Positions 1 through 5,625 of a stretch of 6,527 bases of DNA are shown here, piece by piece. The DNA lies in the NCBI GenBank assembly GCA_017518785.1, contig JAFWUA010000001.1, forward strand, positions 1 to 6,527, written 5' to 3'. Under the pieces are notes generated by a model. The model was not told the DNA's origin and did no database searches. It saw only the letters and a program-made list of their open reading frames with translations. Made by a program: the position numbers and the translations under genes. This DNA comes from Neisseriaceae bacterium. GTDB taxonomy: Bacteria > Pseudomonadota > Gammaproteobacteria > Burkholderiales > Neisseriaceae. Numbering within the stretch: position 1 is the stretch's first letter; each line of letters begins with the position of its first letter.

Positions 1-36
1 TATGCCAGAAAAGTTTTGTTTCTTTTCCGGCAGACT
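1..36. repeat. Imperfect inverted pair of DUS-like words
   Basis: The right arm holds an exact minus-strand copy of AGTCTGCCGGAA (25-36). Positions 1-13 pair with 22-34 with two mismatches around an 8-base T-rich loop, so this looks like a degenerate inverted DUS pair. In Neisseriaceae such pairs often act as transcription terminators, so it may close a gene lying left of the window. No good T-tract follows on either strand, so termination is inference. Confidence 0.55.
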
Positions 37-169
37 GAAACTCATGCAAAAATCGTCATTCTGAACCTCTTTCAGGAAAGTGAAGAATTTAATTATTTGT
101 TTTATAGAGATTCGTAGCAACGCTTACGAATAAGGAATGCTGAAAAATTAGGTTTTGCAGGAATTTCAG
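35..169. mobile_element. MITE-like inverted-repeat element, copy A
   Basis: This 135-bp non-coding segment starts CTGAAACTCATGCAAAA and ends with the imperfect inverse TTTTGCAGGAATTTCAG. The ends agree at all but two of 17 positions. The interior is itself loosely palindromic: gtcattctgaa near the left end faces a related reverse complement near the right. There is no ORF, so any transposition would need a transposase supplied elsewhere. The left end overlaps the DUS-like word by two bases. No clear target duplication is visible. The family assignment rests on shared ends with the copies at 171-332 and 1320-1451. Confidence 0.55.
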
Positions 170-170
170 A

Positions 171-332
171 CTGAAACTTTTGCAAAACCCACTTTTTCCT
201 CATTCTAAAACCGACTTGTCGCCCTGAACGAAGCGAATAGTGTGTGAAGAATCTGTTTATTTAACAAACAATTAGATTCTTACATTTCGCTTCGCTCAAT
301 GTTACAAATGACGAGTTTTGCAAATGTTTCAG
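171..332. mobile_element. MITE-like inverted-repeat element, copy B
   Basis: This 162-bp segment begins CTGAAACTTTTGCAAAAC and ends GTTTTGCAAATGTTTCAG, so its ends are nearly perfect inverse copies. Nested inside are further inverse pairs: gaacgaagcgaa (left) against ttcgcttcgctc (right), and gaagaatct against agattctta. The whole unit could fold into one long hairpin. It has no coding capacity. It follows copy A after a single base, and the junction reads TTTCAG-A-CTGAAA. It is either a MITE or a palindromic intergenic repeat. Confidence 0.6.
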
Positions 333-446
333 AGTCGTTATTGATTATTTTTACTAAAAATATTTTATTAAATGTTACTTATTGGTAAATTTAAATGTAA
401 AAACATATAGTTATAAATTAATTTATTGATGAAATTATTTATCGCA

Positions 447-465
447 ATTGATTTTAAGTATCAAT
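447..465. promoter_or_regulatory. Possible operator-like palindrome, copy 1
   Basis: The sequence ATTGATTTTAAGTATCAAT has inverted half-sites ATTGAT and ATCAAT. It is 17/19 identical to the palindrome at 581-599, and the spacing is the same. Two matched palindromes of this kind upstream of a gene can be a regulator's binding sites. The arms resemble FNR half-sites, but the 7-base gap is wrong for FNR. Low-complexity AT background weakens the case. Confidence 0.25.
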
Positions 466-512
466 AAGGTTTTATTGTGATTATATGATTGTTATTGTTT
501 GCTGATAATTTA

Positions 513-542
513 ATAAATAAAATATTATGATATTTTATTTAT
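513..542. repeat. Perfect 13-bp all-AT hairpin
   Basis: Positions 513-525 (ATAAATAAAATAT) are the exact reverse complement of 530-542, around a TATG loop. The stem has no GC pairs, so its stability as RNA is limited. As DNA it is a good cruciform candidate. It has no T-tract of terminator type and no nearby gene that it would obviously terminate. Confidence 0.4.
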
Positions 543-578
543 ATATTCTTTATATTTCACTTGGATAGATATTCATTA

Positions 579-601
579 TTATTGATATTGAGTATCAATA
601 A
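579..601. promoter_or_regulatory. Possible operator-like palindrome, copy 2
   Basis: A perfect 9-bp inverted repeat (579-587 with 593-601) surrounds a TTGAG centre. The inner 19 bases differ at only two positions from the palindrome at 447-465. It lies about 185 bases upstream of the iron-sulfur protein start codon. It could be a regulatory site or a plain hairpin; no regulator can be named. Confidence 0.28.
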
Positions 602-666
602 ATATATTTTGATTATTTTTATTAATTTATTTGATTTTTATCAATTTTTTATATCCAATAATATGT

Positions 667-695
667 TTGAAGCGTAAAAATTATTATGTTAGGAT
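667..695 (+). promoter_or_regulatory. Candidate sigma70 promoter for the HiPIP gene
   Basis: TTGAAG (667-672) and TAGGAT (690-695) are separated by 17 bases, a fair -35/-10 pair. It would give a leader of about 85 nt before the start codon at 787. An alternative is the extended -10 TGTTATGAT at 735-743, which has no convincing -35 but lies nearer the gene. I cannot decide between them from sequence alone. Confidence 0.35.
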
Positions 696-786
696 ATGCA
701 CGCTGATTAAATCGGCACGGTGTGCGGTATAAATTGTTATGATTTGTACTGTACAGAAAATAACTACTAATTGAAGGAATCAAACC

Positions 787-1092
787 ATGACAACACGTAG
801 AACCTTTTTATTCCAAGTTGTTCCTGCTGCAGCTGCTGTAACTTTGTTGGGAAGTAAAGCAATGGCTGCTGATAAATGCAGTCCTGATAACAAGATTGCA
901 AAGGCTTTGGATTATGTTACTGATACTACCAAAGTTGATGGTAAAAAATATCCAAAACACGCAGCTACTCAAACTTGCAAAAACTGTTTGCAATATGATT
1001 CAGATGGCACCTGCAAGATGATGAAAACTTGTGGTGTAGTTGAAGCTAATGGTTGGTGTAAATCTTGGGTGCAAAATCCCAAAGCGAAATAA
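787..1092 (+). CDS. High-potential iron-sulfur protein (HiPIP), Tat-exported
   Basis: This 101-residue precursor of a small periplasmic [4Fe-4S] electron carrier probably shuttles electrons between the quinol-oxidising chain and terminal oxidases or reductases. Residues 1-27 form a twin-arginine signal (TRRTFLF, an alanine-rich hydrophobic stretch, then AMA for cleavage), as expected for a cofactor folded in the cytoplasm. Cluster ligands are most likely C64, C67, C76 and C91. They lie in TCKNC, GTC and ANGWCKSW, with the family's aromatic W90 and W94. C31 and C82 are additional cysteines. The start is supported by AAGGA at 774-778, eight bases upstream. The gene stands alone, with long non-coding stretches on both sides and its own terminator. 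The family call is firm; the redox partner is inference. Confidence 0.9.
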   Translation: MTTRRTFLFQVVPAAAAVTLLGSKAMAADKCSPDNKIAKALDYVTDTTKVDGKKYPKHAATQTCKNCLQYDSDGTCKMMKTCGVVEANGWCKSWVQNPKAK

Positions 1093-1115
1093 TTTTCACC
1101 ATAGATTAGATTTAT

Positions 1116-1147
1116 AAAACCTCTCTTGATTTAAAGAGAGGTTTTTT
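1116..1147 (+). terminator. Intrinsic terminator of the HiPIP gene
   Basis: A perfect 12-bp stem (1116-1127 with 1134-1145, core CCTCTCTT/AAGAGAGG) has a 6-base loop and runs into a six-T tract at 1142-1147. It starts 23 bases after the stop codon. The matching A-run on the left arm could make it work in reverse as well. Confidence 0.9.
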
Positions 1148-1167
1148 ATGGTTTAATGATTTGGGGA

Positions 1168-1297
1168 TTTGAAACTTTTGCTATTCATAAGAGTTTTACA
1201 ATCGTTATTTTGAGTAGCAGAAATCCTCTGAAAAAATCTAAAATTTAAACCACTTGTAAGTGGGTAGTGCTTCGCTCTAATCCACAAAAACAATGTA
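1168..1297. mobile_element. Decayed MITE-like copy (relic)
   Basis: The left edge reads TTTGAAACTTTTGC, matching the end of copy B. It is followed by a degraded form of the interior (aatcgttattttgag, then gtgcttcgctc and aatgtaatgat near the right), but no right-hand terminal repeat is recognisable. A small hairpin, CCACTTGTAAGTGG, lies inside. No ORF is credible. The right boundary is approximate. Confidence 0.3.
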
Positions 1298-1319
1298 ATG
1301 ATTAATTTTTTGTATTTGT

Positions 1320-1451
1320 GAGACTACTGCAAAACTCGTCATTGATGAATTTCACGAAGTGAAATGAAGAATCTAACTTATTGTTTATAAAGATTATTCA
1401 CTACGCTCAGGATGACGAGTAATAGAAAAAATCGAGTTTTGCAGGAGTCTC
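1320..1451. mobile_element. Intact MITE-like element, copy C, with target duplication
   Basis: This 132-bp element is bounded by 19-bp terminal inverted repeats that differ at one position: GAGACTACTGCAAAACTCG on the left and the inverse of GAGACTCCTGCAAAACTCG on the right. TTTGT directly precedes it (1315-1319) and directly follows it (1452-1456), which looks like a 5-bp target-site duplication. The interior continues as an imperfect palindrome (cgtcattgatgaa facing tcaggatgacg). It encodes no protein, so it would be non-autonomous. The ends are loosely reminiscent of IS5-type ends known from Neisseriaceae, but this is from memory and untested. Confidence 0.7.
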
Positions 1452-1456
1452 TTTGT

Positions 1457-1723
1457 AATAATTTTTGGGGCTAATCTACATCAGCTCCCAACTTTTTTAT
1501 TTATCACTATCGAGCGAATGATAGTTTGAAGTGTAACTTTACTCACTATGCGGTGCTGCATTTAAAAATTTGAGTTTTGCATGGTACTTCTGTTAGCTAA
1601 TAATATTTATGTTAAATGATAGGTTTAGTTGGATTCTCTACGCAAATTCAAAATGAAGATTTTTGCAAAAATTTCAATTTGGGATAGATGGGAAAGTTTT
1701 CGCTATTGAGTATGTTAGTTTAG
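1457..1723. other. Gene-free spacer with isolated repeat ends
   Basis: I find no gene in this convergent spacer between the HiPIP gene and ilvA. It carries two lone ends of the inverted-repeat family: 1572-1590 (GAGTTTTGCATGGTACTTC) and 1658-1676 (GATTTTTGCAAAAATTTCA). It also has a short palindrome, ACTATC-N8-GATAGT, near 1506-1525. These look like remnants of earlier insertions that have drifted or been partly deleted. Confidence 0.35.
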
Positions 1724-1762
1724 AGTCTGCCGGAAAAGTTAGTAAGTATTTTCCGGCAGACT
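1724..1762 (-). terminator. Inverted DUS-like pair, probable ilvA terminator
   Basis: AGTCTGCCGGAA at 1724-1735 and its exact inverse at 1751-1762 form a perfect 14-bp stem (1724-1737 with 1749-1762) around an 11-base loop. It begins 9 bases beyond the ilvA stop codon on the minus strand. Inverted uptake-sequence pairs are a known terminator design in Neisseriaceae. The stem is strong, but no proper U-tract follows on either strand, so efficiency is uncertain. It could serve both converging transcripts. Confidence 0.7.
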
Positions 1763-1771
1763 TATATGTGA

Positions 1772-3304
1772 TTATTTATCGGATTCTGCACCCAAAAATA
1801 GTCGATATGCAGGATTATTAGAATGTTCGTGGAATGTGTAGCCTACATGTGCTAAAAATTCTTGGAAGGCTTCTTCATCGTCTGCCGGAACGTAAATTCC
1901 AACTAAAATTCGTCCATAATCCGCACCGTGATTGCGGTAGTGGAATAAGGTGATGTTCCAACGTGATTTCATTGCACGTAAAAAACGCGGTAGGGCACCA
2001 GGGTGTTCTGGAAATTGTGCACTAAATACGCGTTCATTGGGAATTTTATGTGTTCTACCGCCTACCATGTGGCGAATATGTAATTTTGCCATTTCGTCAT
2101 CGGTTAGGTTTAGGGTTGGCAGACCGGCTTGTTTTAAATTTGCTTCAATTTGTGCCATGTCTTTTTCGCCGGAGGTTTGCATTCCTACAAAGATATGTGC
2201 GTTTTTATCATCACCATAACGATAGTTAAATTCAGTGATATTGCGATCTCCCAATAATTCAATAAATTTTAAGAAGCTACCAGGTTGTTCTGGAATAGTT
2301 ACTGCAAAAATCGCTTCGCGATGTTCGGATAATTCAGTACGTTCCGATACGTGGCGTAGGCGATGGAAGTTGATATTAGCACCACTGGCAATGGCAATAA
2401 GCGTTTGGTTTTGTGCGTTTTCACGAGTAACATACGCTTTTAGTCCTGCTAAACTTAATGCACCAGCAGGTTCAGTAATACTGCGTGTATCATCAAAAAT
2501 ATCTTTGATGGCAGAACAAACTGCATCGGTATTAACTGTGATAATTTCATCTAATAAATCACGACATAGGGCAAATGTTTCGCCACCAACCTTTTTAACT
2601 GCGGTTCCATCTGAAAATAAACCTACTTCATCTAATGTGATAATTTTTCCGGCAGCGATAGATTGACGCATATCATCAGAATCATTGGTTTGAACACCAA
2701 TTACTTTAATATCTGGTCGAACATTTTTGATATATGCCGCAACGCCTGCTGCCAAACCGCCACCGCCGATTTGTACGAAGATTGCATCGATTTTGCGTGG
2801 GTGTTGGCGGGTGATTTCCATGCCAATTGTGCCTTGTCCGGCGATTACGTATGGATCGTTGAACGGCGGAATGTATATCATGTTTTTTTGTTCAACTAAT
2901 TCTTTGGCATGGTCGTAAGCATCATTAAATGATTCACCAGCTAATACTACTTCGCCTCCAAGATTTTTTACTGCATCTATTTTGATTTGCGGTGTAGTTT
3001 TGGGCATTACAATAATTGCCTTGCAGCCTAATTTTTTAGCACTTAATGCTACTCCTTGTGCATGGTTTCCGGCAGAGGCTGTGATTACACCTCGTGATAA
3101 TTCTTCATCGGTGAGTTGTGCCATCTTGTTATAAGCACCACGCAGTTTGAAGGAGAATACTGGTTGCAAATCTTCGCGTTTAATAAATACGTTATTGTTT
3201 AGCCGTTTGGATAGATTATTTGCACGTTCTAATGGAGTTTCAATCGCAACATCATACACAGATGCTGTTAGGATTTTTTGTAGGTAATCAGTGTGGGTGT
3301 TCAT
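1772..3304 (-). CDS. ilvA: Threonine ammonia-lyase (biosynthetic threonine deaminase)
   Basis: This PLP enzyme converts L-threonine to 2-oxobutanoate and ammonia, the committed step of isoleucine synthesis. From the chosen start it has 510 residues, as in E. coli-type IlvA (514). The catalytic domain shows SFKLRGAY with the PLP lysine at K53, SAGNHAQG at 77-84, the phosphate-binding GGGGLAAG at 180-187 and SGANIN at 307-312. Two ACT-like regulatory regions follow (about 329-408 and 424-503, with FNYRY and LFHYRNHG), the form inhibited by isoleucine and activated by valine. I chose the ATG at 3304 because family similarity begins at MNTHTDYLQ. An in-frame ATG at 3340 adds 12 unconserved residues; neither has a strong ribosome-binding site. 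It stands alone on the minus strand, divergent from rpsP. No leader-peptide attenuator is visible. Confidence 0.95.
   Translation of the reverse strand: MNTHTDYLQKILTASVYDVAIETPLERANNLSKRLNNNVFIKREDLQPVFSFKLRGAYNKMAQLTDEELSRGVITASAGNHAQGVALSAKKLGCKAIIVMPKTTPQIKIDAVKNLGGEVVLAGESFNDAYDHAKELVEQKNMIYIPPFNDPYVIAGQGTIGMEITRQHPRKIDAIFVQIGGGGLAAGVAAYIKNVRPDIKVIGVQTNDSDDMRQSIAAGKIITLDEVGLFSDGTAVKKVGGETFALCRDLLDEIITVNTDAVCSAIKDIFDDTRSITEPAGALSLAGLKAYVTRENAQNQTLIAIASGANINFHRLRHVSERTELSEHREAIFAVTIPEQPGSFLKFIELLGDRNITEFNYRYGDDKNAHIFVGMQTSGEKDMAQIEANLKQAGLPTLNLTDDEMAKLHIRHMVGGRTHKIPNERVFSAQFPEHPGALPRFLRAMKSRWNITLFHYRNHGADYGRILVGIYVPADDEEAFQEFLAHVGYTFHEHSNNPAYRLFLGAESDK
1879..1890 (+). repeat. One-mismatch DUS-like word inside ilvA
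   Basis: CGTCTGCCGGAA differs from AGTCTGCCGGAA only at the first base. On the ilvA strand it encodes V-P-A-D in the C-terminal ACT-like region, a variable loop between conserved blocks. It is probably a functional or decayed member of the same word family. Confidence 0.5.
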
Positions 3305-3335
3305 AATGTTTAAATGATTTTTAGTAAAGAGGTGA

Positions 3336-3365
3336 AACATACCCCAAAGATAAGTTGTGATGCAA
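3336..3365 (-). promoter_or_regulatory. Possible ilvA promoter
   Basis: On the minus strand, TTGCAT (3360-3365) and TATGTT (3336-3341) are separated by 18 bases. The transcript would start near 3328, downstream of the ATG at 3340 but upstream of the ATG at 3304. This would fit the shorter IlvA start. The match is moderate, and upstream AT-rich alternatives exist. Confidence 0.3.
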
Positions 3366-3454
3366 GAGCTATTGTCTATAAAGTTCTATAAGTAAAGTCT
3401 GGTGGAAAGATGAGAAATATGTGTTTTGATATTCGATTTTAGAATTTATTTTGT

Positions 3455-3466
3455 TTCCGGCAGACT
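3455..3466 (-). repeat. DUS-like word AGTCTGCCGGAA
   Basis: An exact copy on the minus strand (TTCCGGCAGACT on plus) lies in the divergent ilvA/rpsP intergenic region. Here it is single, with no inverted partner, so a terminator role is unlikely. This favours an uptake-signal interpretation. Confidence 0.7.
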
Positions 3467-3531
3467 AAGTGAGTGTTATATTTCACAAAATAATTAACCT
3501 TATAATCTCGTCAATATTTGTAAATTACGTC

Positions 3532-3561
3532 TTGCAATTGTGTGTGATTTTTTATTAAAAT
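3532..3561 (+). promoter_or_regulatory. Promoter of the rpsP operon
   Basis: TTGCAA (3532-3537) and TAAAAT (3556-3561) are separated by 18 bases, a good sigma70-type pair. Transcription would begin around 3568, giving a leader of about 44 nt before rpsP. It is the best promoter match between ilvA and rpsP. Confidence 0.6.
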
Positions 3562-3611
3562 AGCCGATTTACCAAAAATTGAATACTTAAACAAATCGAG
3601 GATTAATTACA

Positions 3612-3848
3612 ATGGTTGTAATTCGTTTTGCACGCGGCGGTTCCAAGAAACGTCCGTTTTTTAATGTTGTAGTAACTGACTCTCGTTCTCGCCGCGATGG
3701 TCGCTTTATTGAACGCATTGGTTTTCATAATCCAATTGCTAACGAAAAACAAGAACGTTTTCGTATCGATAGTGAACGCTTGAACTATTGGTTAGGTCAA
3801 GGGGCACAGGTTAGTGAAGCTGTTAATAAGTTGTTAAAAACAGCTTAA
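3612..3848 (+). CDS. rpsP: Small ribosomal subunit protein S16 (bS16)
   Basis: A 78-residue protein of the 30S subunit that binds 16S rRNA in the body and supports small-subunit assembly. It opens MVVIRFARGGSKKRPFFNV, followed by TDSRSRRDGRFIERIGFHNP (residues 22-41), the family's signature blocks, at typical length. CGAGGA at 3597-3602 is a good ribosome-binding site for this ATG. It is first in the rpsP-rimM-trmD-rplS operon, behind a clear promoter, and 61 bases separate it from rimM. Sequence blocks such as NPIANEKQER are close to neisserial S16. Confidence 0.97.
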   Translation: MVVIRFARGGSKKRPFFNVVVTDSRSRRDGRFIERIGFHNPIANEKQERFRIDSERLNYWLGQGAQVSEAVNKLLKTA

Positions 3849-3909
3849 TTAACTGCTAATTTCGTAAACATTCGGCTCGTTAAATAAATTTCTCTCGGAT
3901 TTAGTTTCT

Positions 3910-4428
3910 ATGTATCAGAAGGAAGATTTTGTCCCTATGGGTTATGTGCGTGGGGCAACCGGTATTAAAGGCTGGATAAAAATCAAAGCTGATACAGAGT
4001 TTGCCGATGGTCTGATGGATTATGAGAGTTGGTTTCTCGGCAAAGATGGGAAATGGCAAGAATATACTCCCGAATCAGGGAAAGTCGCACCAGATGGTTT
4101 TCAAGCAAAATTAGTTGGGATTGATGACCGTAATGCTGCCGAGTTGTTGCGAGGCATGACAGTTGCGGTTCTTCGTTCAAGTTTTGCCGAAACTGATGAG
4201 GGTGAATATTACTGGGTCGATTTAGTTGGCATGGTGGTAAAAAATCCATCTGGCATACAATTGGGAATAGTGGAAAATTTAATGGAAAGCGGTGCTCATG
4301 ATATTCTAATGGTGCGTAGTGAAGATGGGCAGATGATGTTAATTCCATTTGTTGAAAAGTACATTATTTCAGTATCGCAACAGGATAAAATCTTGATTGC
4401 AGATTGGCAGACGGATTATTTAACTTGA
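3910..4428 (+). CDS. rimM: Ribosome maturation factor RimM
   Basis: This 172-residue assembly factor acts late in 30S maturation, binding S19 and the 16S rRNA head domain. The N-terminal RimM barrel shows MGYVRGATGIKGWIKIKA (10-27). The linker and C-terminal PRC-type barrel show EYYWVDLVGM (99-108), ESGAHDILMV (126-135) and LIPFV (144-148). Length is normal. The start is the only upstream ATG in frame and has only a weak site (CGGA, 3896-3899), so translation may depend partly on context. Its stop is one base before the trmD start, suggesting translational coupling. Placement after rpsP is the standard proteobacterial order. Confidence 0.96.
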   Translation: MYQKEDFVPMGYVRGATGIKGWIKIKADTEFADGLMDYESWFLGKDGKWQEYTPESGKVAPDGFQAKLVGIDDRNAAELLRGMTVAVLRSSFAETDEGEYYWVDLVGMVVKNPSGIQLGIVENLMESGAHDILMVRSEDGQMMLIPFVEKYIISVSQQDKILIADWQTDYLT

Positions 4429-4429
4429 A

Positions 4430-5161
4430 ATGCTAATTCAAGTTATCACTTTGTTTGCTGAAATGTTTACTGCCTTAACCGAATACGGTGTAACGGGTAG
4501 GGCAGCAAAAAATGGTTTGTGGCAATTGTCTTGTATAAATCCAAGAGATTTTGCTGATAATCGTTTAGGTTATATTGATGAACGTCCTTTTGGAGGTGGA
4601 CCTGGCATGATTATGCAAGCTCCTCCAATTCAAGGGGCAATTAATCAAGCCATATCATGCGTTGATGATAAACGTGTGATTTATTTAAGTCCGCAAGGAT
4701 TACCACTGACTCATGAAAAAACTATTGAATTATCTAAACGTGATAGTTTGATTTTATTATGTGGTCGCTACGAAGGTATTGATGAACGCATCATGCTTGC
4801 TAATGATATTGAAGAAATTTCAATTGGCGATTTTGTGGTTAGTGGTGGAGAATTACCTGCTATGGTATTGATAGATGCACTATTGCGTCATCGTGCTGGA
4901 GTGTTAGGTGATGAACAATCTGCACTGGAAGATTCGTTTTGCGATGGTTTATTGGATTGTCCGCATTACACTCGACCGACAGAATTTAATGGTTTAGAAG
5001 TACCGCCAGTATTGCTTTCGGGCAATCATGGCGAAATTGCGAAATGGCGTAAAAAACAATCGCTACTTCGCACAAGAGAACGCCGTCCCGATTTATGGGA
5101 GCGTTATGTTTTAACCCCACAGGAGTCTCGACTCTTAAATGAAGAAGAGCAACGAGATTAG
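4430..5161 (+). CDS. trmD: tRNA (guanine-N1-)-methyltransferase TrmD
   Basis: It methylates N1 of G37 next to the anticodon using S-adenosylmethionine, preventing +1 frameshifting; it is essential in most bacteria and works as a dimer. The 243-residue protein has the SPOUT trefoil-knot segments YLSPQG (85-90), LLCGRYEGID (109-118) and IGDFVVSGGELP (132-143). The catalytic-region R153 lies before AGVLGDEQSA, and the general-base aspartate is D168 in LEDSF. DCPHYTRPTEF (176-186) is typical. No Shine-Dalgarno sequence is obvious before the ATG, and only one base separates it from the rimM stop, so it is probably translated by reinitiation. It is followed 23 bases later by rplS. Confidence 0.97.
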   Translation: MLIQVITLFAEMFTALTEYGVTGRAAKNGLWQLSCINPRDFADNRLGYIDERPFGGGPGMIMQAPPIQGAINQAISCVDDKRVIYLSPQGLPLTHEKTIELSKRDSLILLCGRYEGIDERIMLANDIEEISIGDFVVSGGELPAMVLIDALLRHRAGVLGDEQSALEDSFCDGLLDCPHYTRPTEFNGLEVPPVLLSGNHGEIAKWRKKQSLLRTRERRPDLWERYVLTPQESRLLNEEEQRD

Positions 5162-5184
5162 TCCATATTAGATTAGGAAAAAAC

Positions 5185-5565
5185 ATGAGCAATAAATGCA
5201 AAATTATCCAAGAACTCGAACAGGAAGAAATTGCCCGTTTGAATAAAGAAATCCCTGAATTTGCACCAGGTGATACTGTTGCAGTTTGGGTGAAATTTAA
5301 AGAAGGTAGCCGTGAACGTTTGCAAGCATACGAAGGTGTAGTGATTTCACGACGTAATCGTGGTTTGAATAGTTCATTTATCGTACGTAAAATTTCTAAT
5401 GGCGAAGGTGTTGAACGTACTTTCCAATTGTATGCACCAAGTGTTGCTAAAATTGATGTAAAACGTCGTGGTGATGTACGCCGTGCTAAATTGTATTATT
5501 TACGTGGTTTAACTGGTAAAGCTGCACGTATTAAAGAAAAATTACCAGCACGCAAAGCAAAATAA
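5185..5565 (+). CDS. rplS: Large ribosomal subunit protein L19 (bL19)
   Basis: A 126-residue 50S protein located at the interface with the 30S subunit. Hallmarks are FAPGDTV (26-32), the block RLQAYEGVVISRRNRGLNSS (45-64), SNGEGVERTFQLY (71-83) and the basic tail RRAKLYYLRGLTGKAARIKE, all strongly neisserial in style. The N-terminus (MSNKCKIIQELEQ) is a few residues longer than the MNLIQQLEQ form I recall from Neisseria. AGGA at 5175-5178 supports this ATG. It is last in the ribosomal operon, followed by an intrinsic terminator. Confidence 0.97.
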   Translation: MSNKCKIIQELEQEEIARLNKEIPEFAPGDTVAVWVKFKEGSRERLQAYEGVVISRRNRGLNSSFIVRKISNGEGVERTFQLYAPSVAKIDVKRRGDVRRAKLYYLRGLTGKAARIKEKLPARKAK

Positions 5566-5584
5566 TTTTTTCTTTATCAAGATG

Positions 5585-5612
5585 GGACAGTCTTTTGGCT
5601 GTCCATTTTTTT
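5585..5612 (+). terminator. Intrinsic terminator of the rpsP-rplS operon
   Basis: GGACAGTC (5585-5592) pairs with GGCTGTCC (5597-5604), with one T-G wobble, across a TTTT loop. Seven T residues follow at 5606-5612. It lies 19 bases after the rplS stop and only 13 bases before the next start codon, so it separates the ribosomal operon from the RmlA-like gene. Confidence 0.88.
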
Positions 5613-5625
5613 AATAAGGAATTAT

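Larger units (their letters stand above)
333..666. other. Very AT-rich gene-free stretch with palindromes
   Basis: I see no gene or RNA gene here. The stretch is dominated by A and T, with few C residues, and contrasts with the coding regions. It holds three palindromes, listed separately at 447-465, 513-542 and 579-601. Such DNA is often curved or bound by nucleoid proteins and may influence the iron-sulfur protein gene downstream, but nothing in the sequence proves this. Confidence 0.5.

Noticed and set aside
583..597. FNR box upstream of the HiPIP gene
   Set aside because: The TTGAT and ATCAA arms are present, but the gap is 7 bases instead of 4, and the site is far from any likely promoter.
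745..756. TGTACTGTACA / CTGTACAG palindrome as a LexA-type operator
   Set aside because: It is too short. A LexA site needs CTGT and ACAG arms separated by about eight bases, and the gene has no link to DNA damage.
808..993. Minus-strand 61-codon frame opposite the HiPIP gene
   Set aside because: The plus-strand frame has a Tat signal, cluster cysteines, a ribosome-binding site and a terminator; the antisense frame has none of these.
35..1451. Correia elements (CREE) of Neisseria
   Set aside because: The ends here (CTGAAAC...GCAAAAC) do not match the TATAGTGGATTAA-type ends of Correia repeats as I remember them.
1..1771. CRISPR array or tRNA gene in the repeat-rich non-coding DNA
   Set aside because: The repeats are inverted and irregularly spaced, with no direct repeats at constant spacing. 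No cloverleaf-like sequence with a T-loop GTTCGA motif was seen.
1950..2899. Open frames on the plus strand within ilvA (1950-2219, 2235-2666, 2663-2899)
   Set aside because: They are antisense to a clearly coding, motif-complete ilvA, have no recognisable domains, and translate to cysteine- and serine-rich sequence typical of shadow frames.
2116..4412. TTGGCAGAC at 2116-2124 and 4404-4412 as further uptake-word copies
   Set aside because: Only the 7-base GGCAGAC core is shared, and both lie in ordinary codons; this is within chance expectation for a short match.
3983..5201. Minus-strand open frames opposite rimM, trmD and the start of rplS (3983-4348, 4986-5201)
   Set aside because: They lie opposite conserved genes, without ribosome-binding sites or family motifs.
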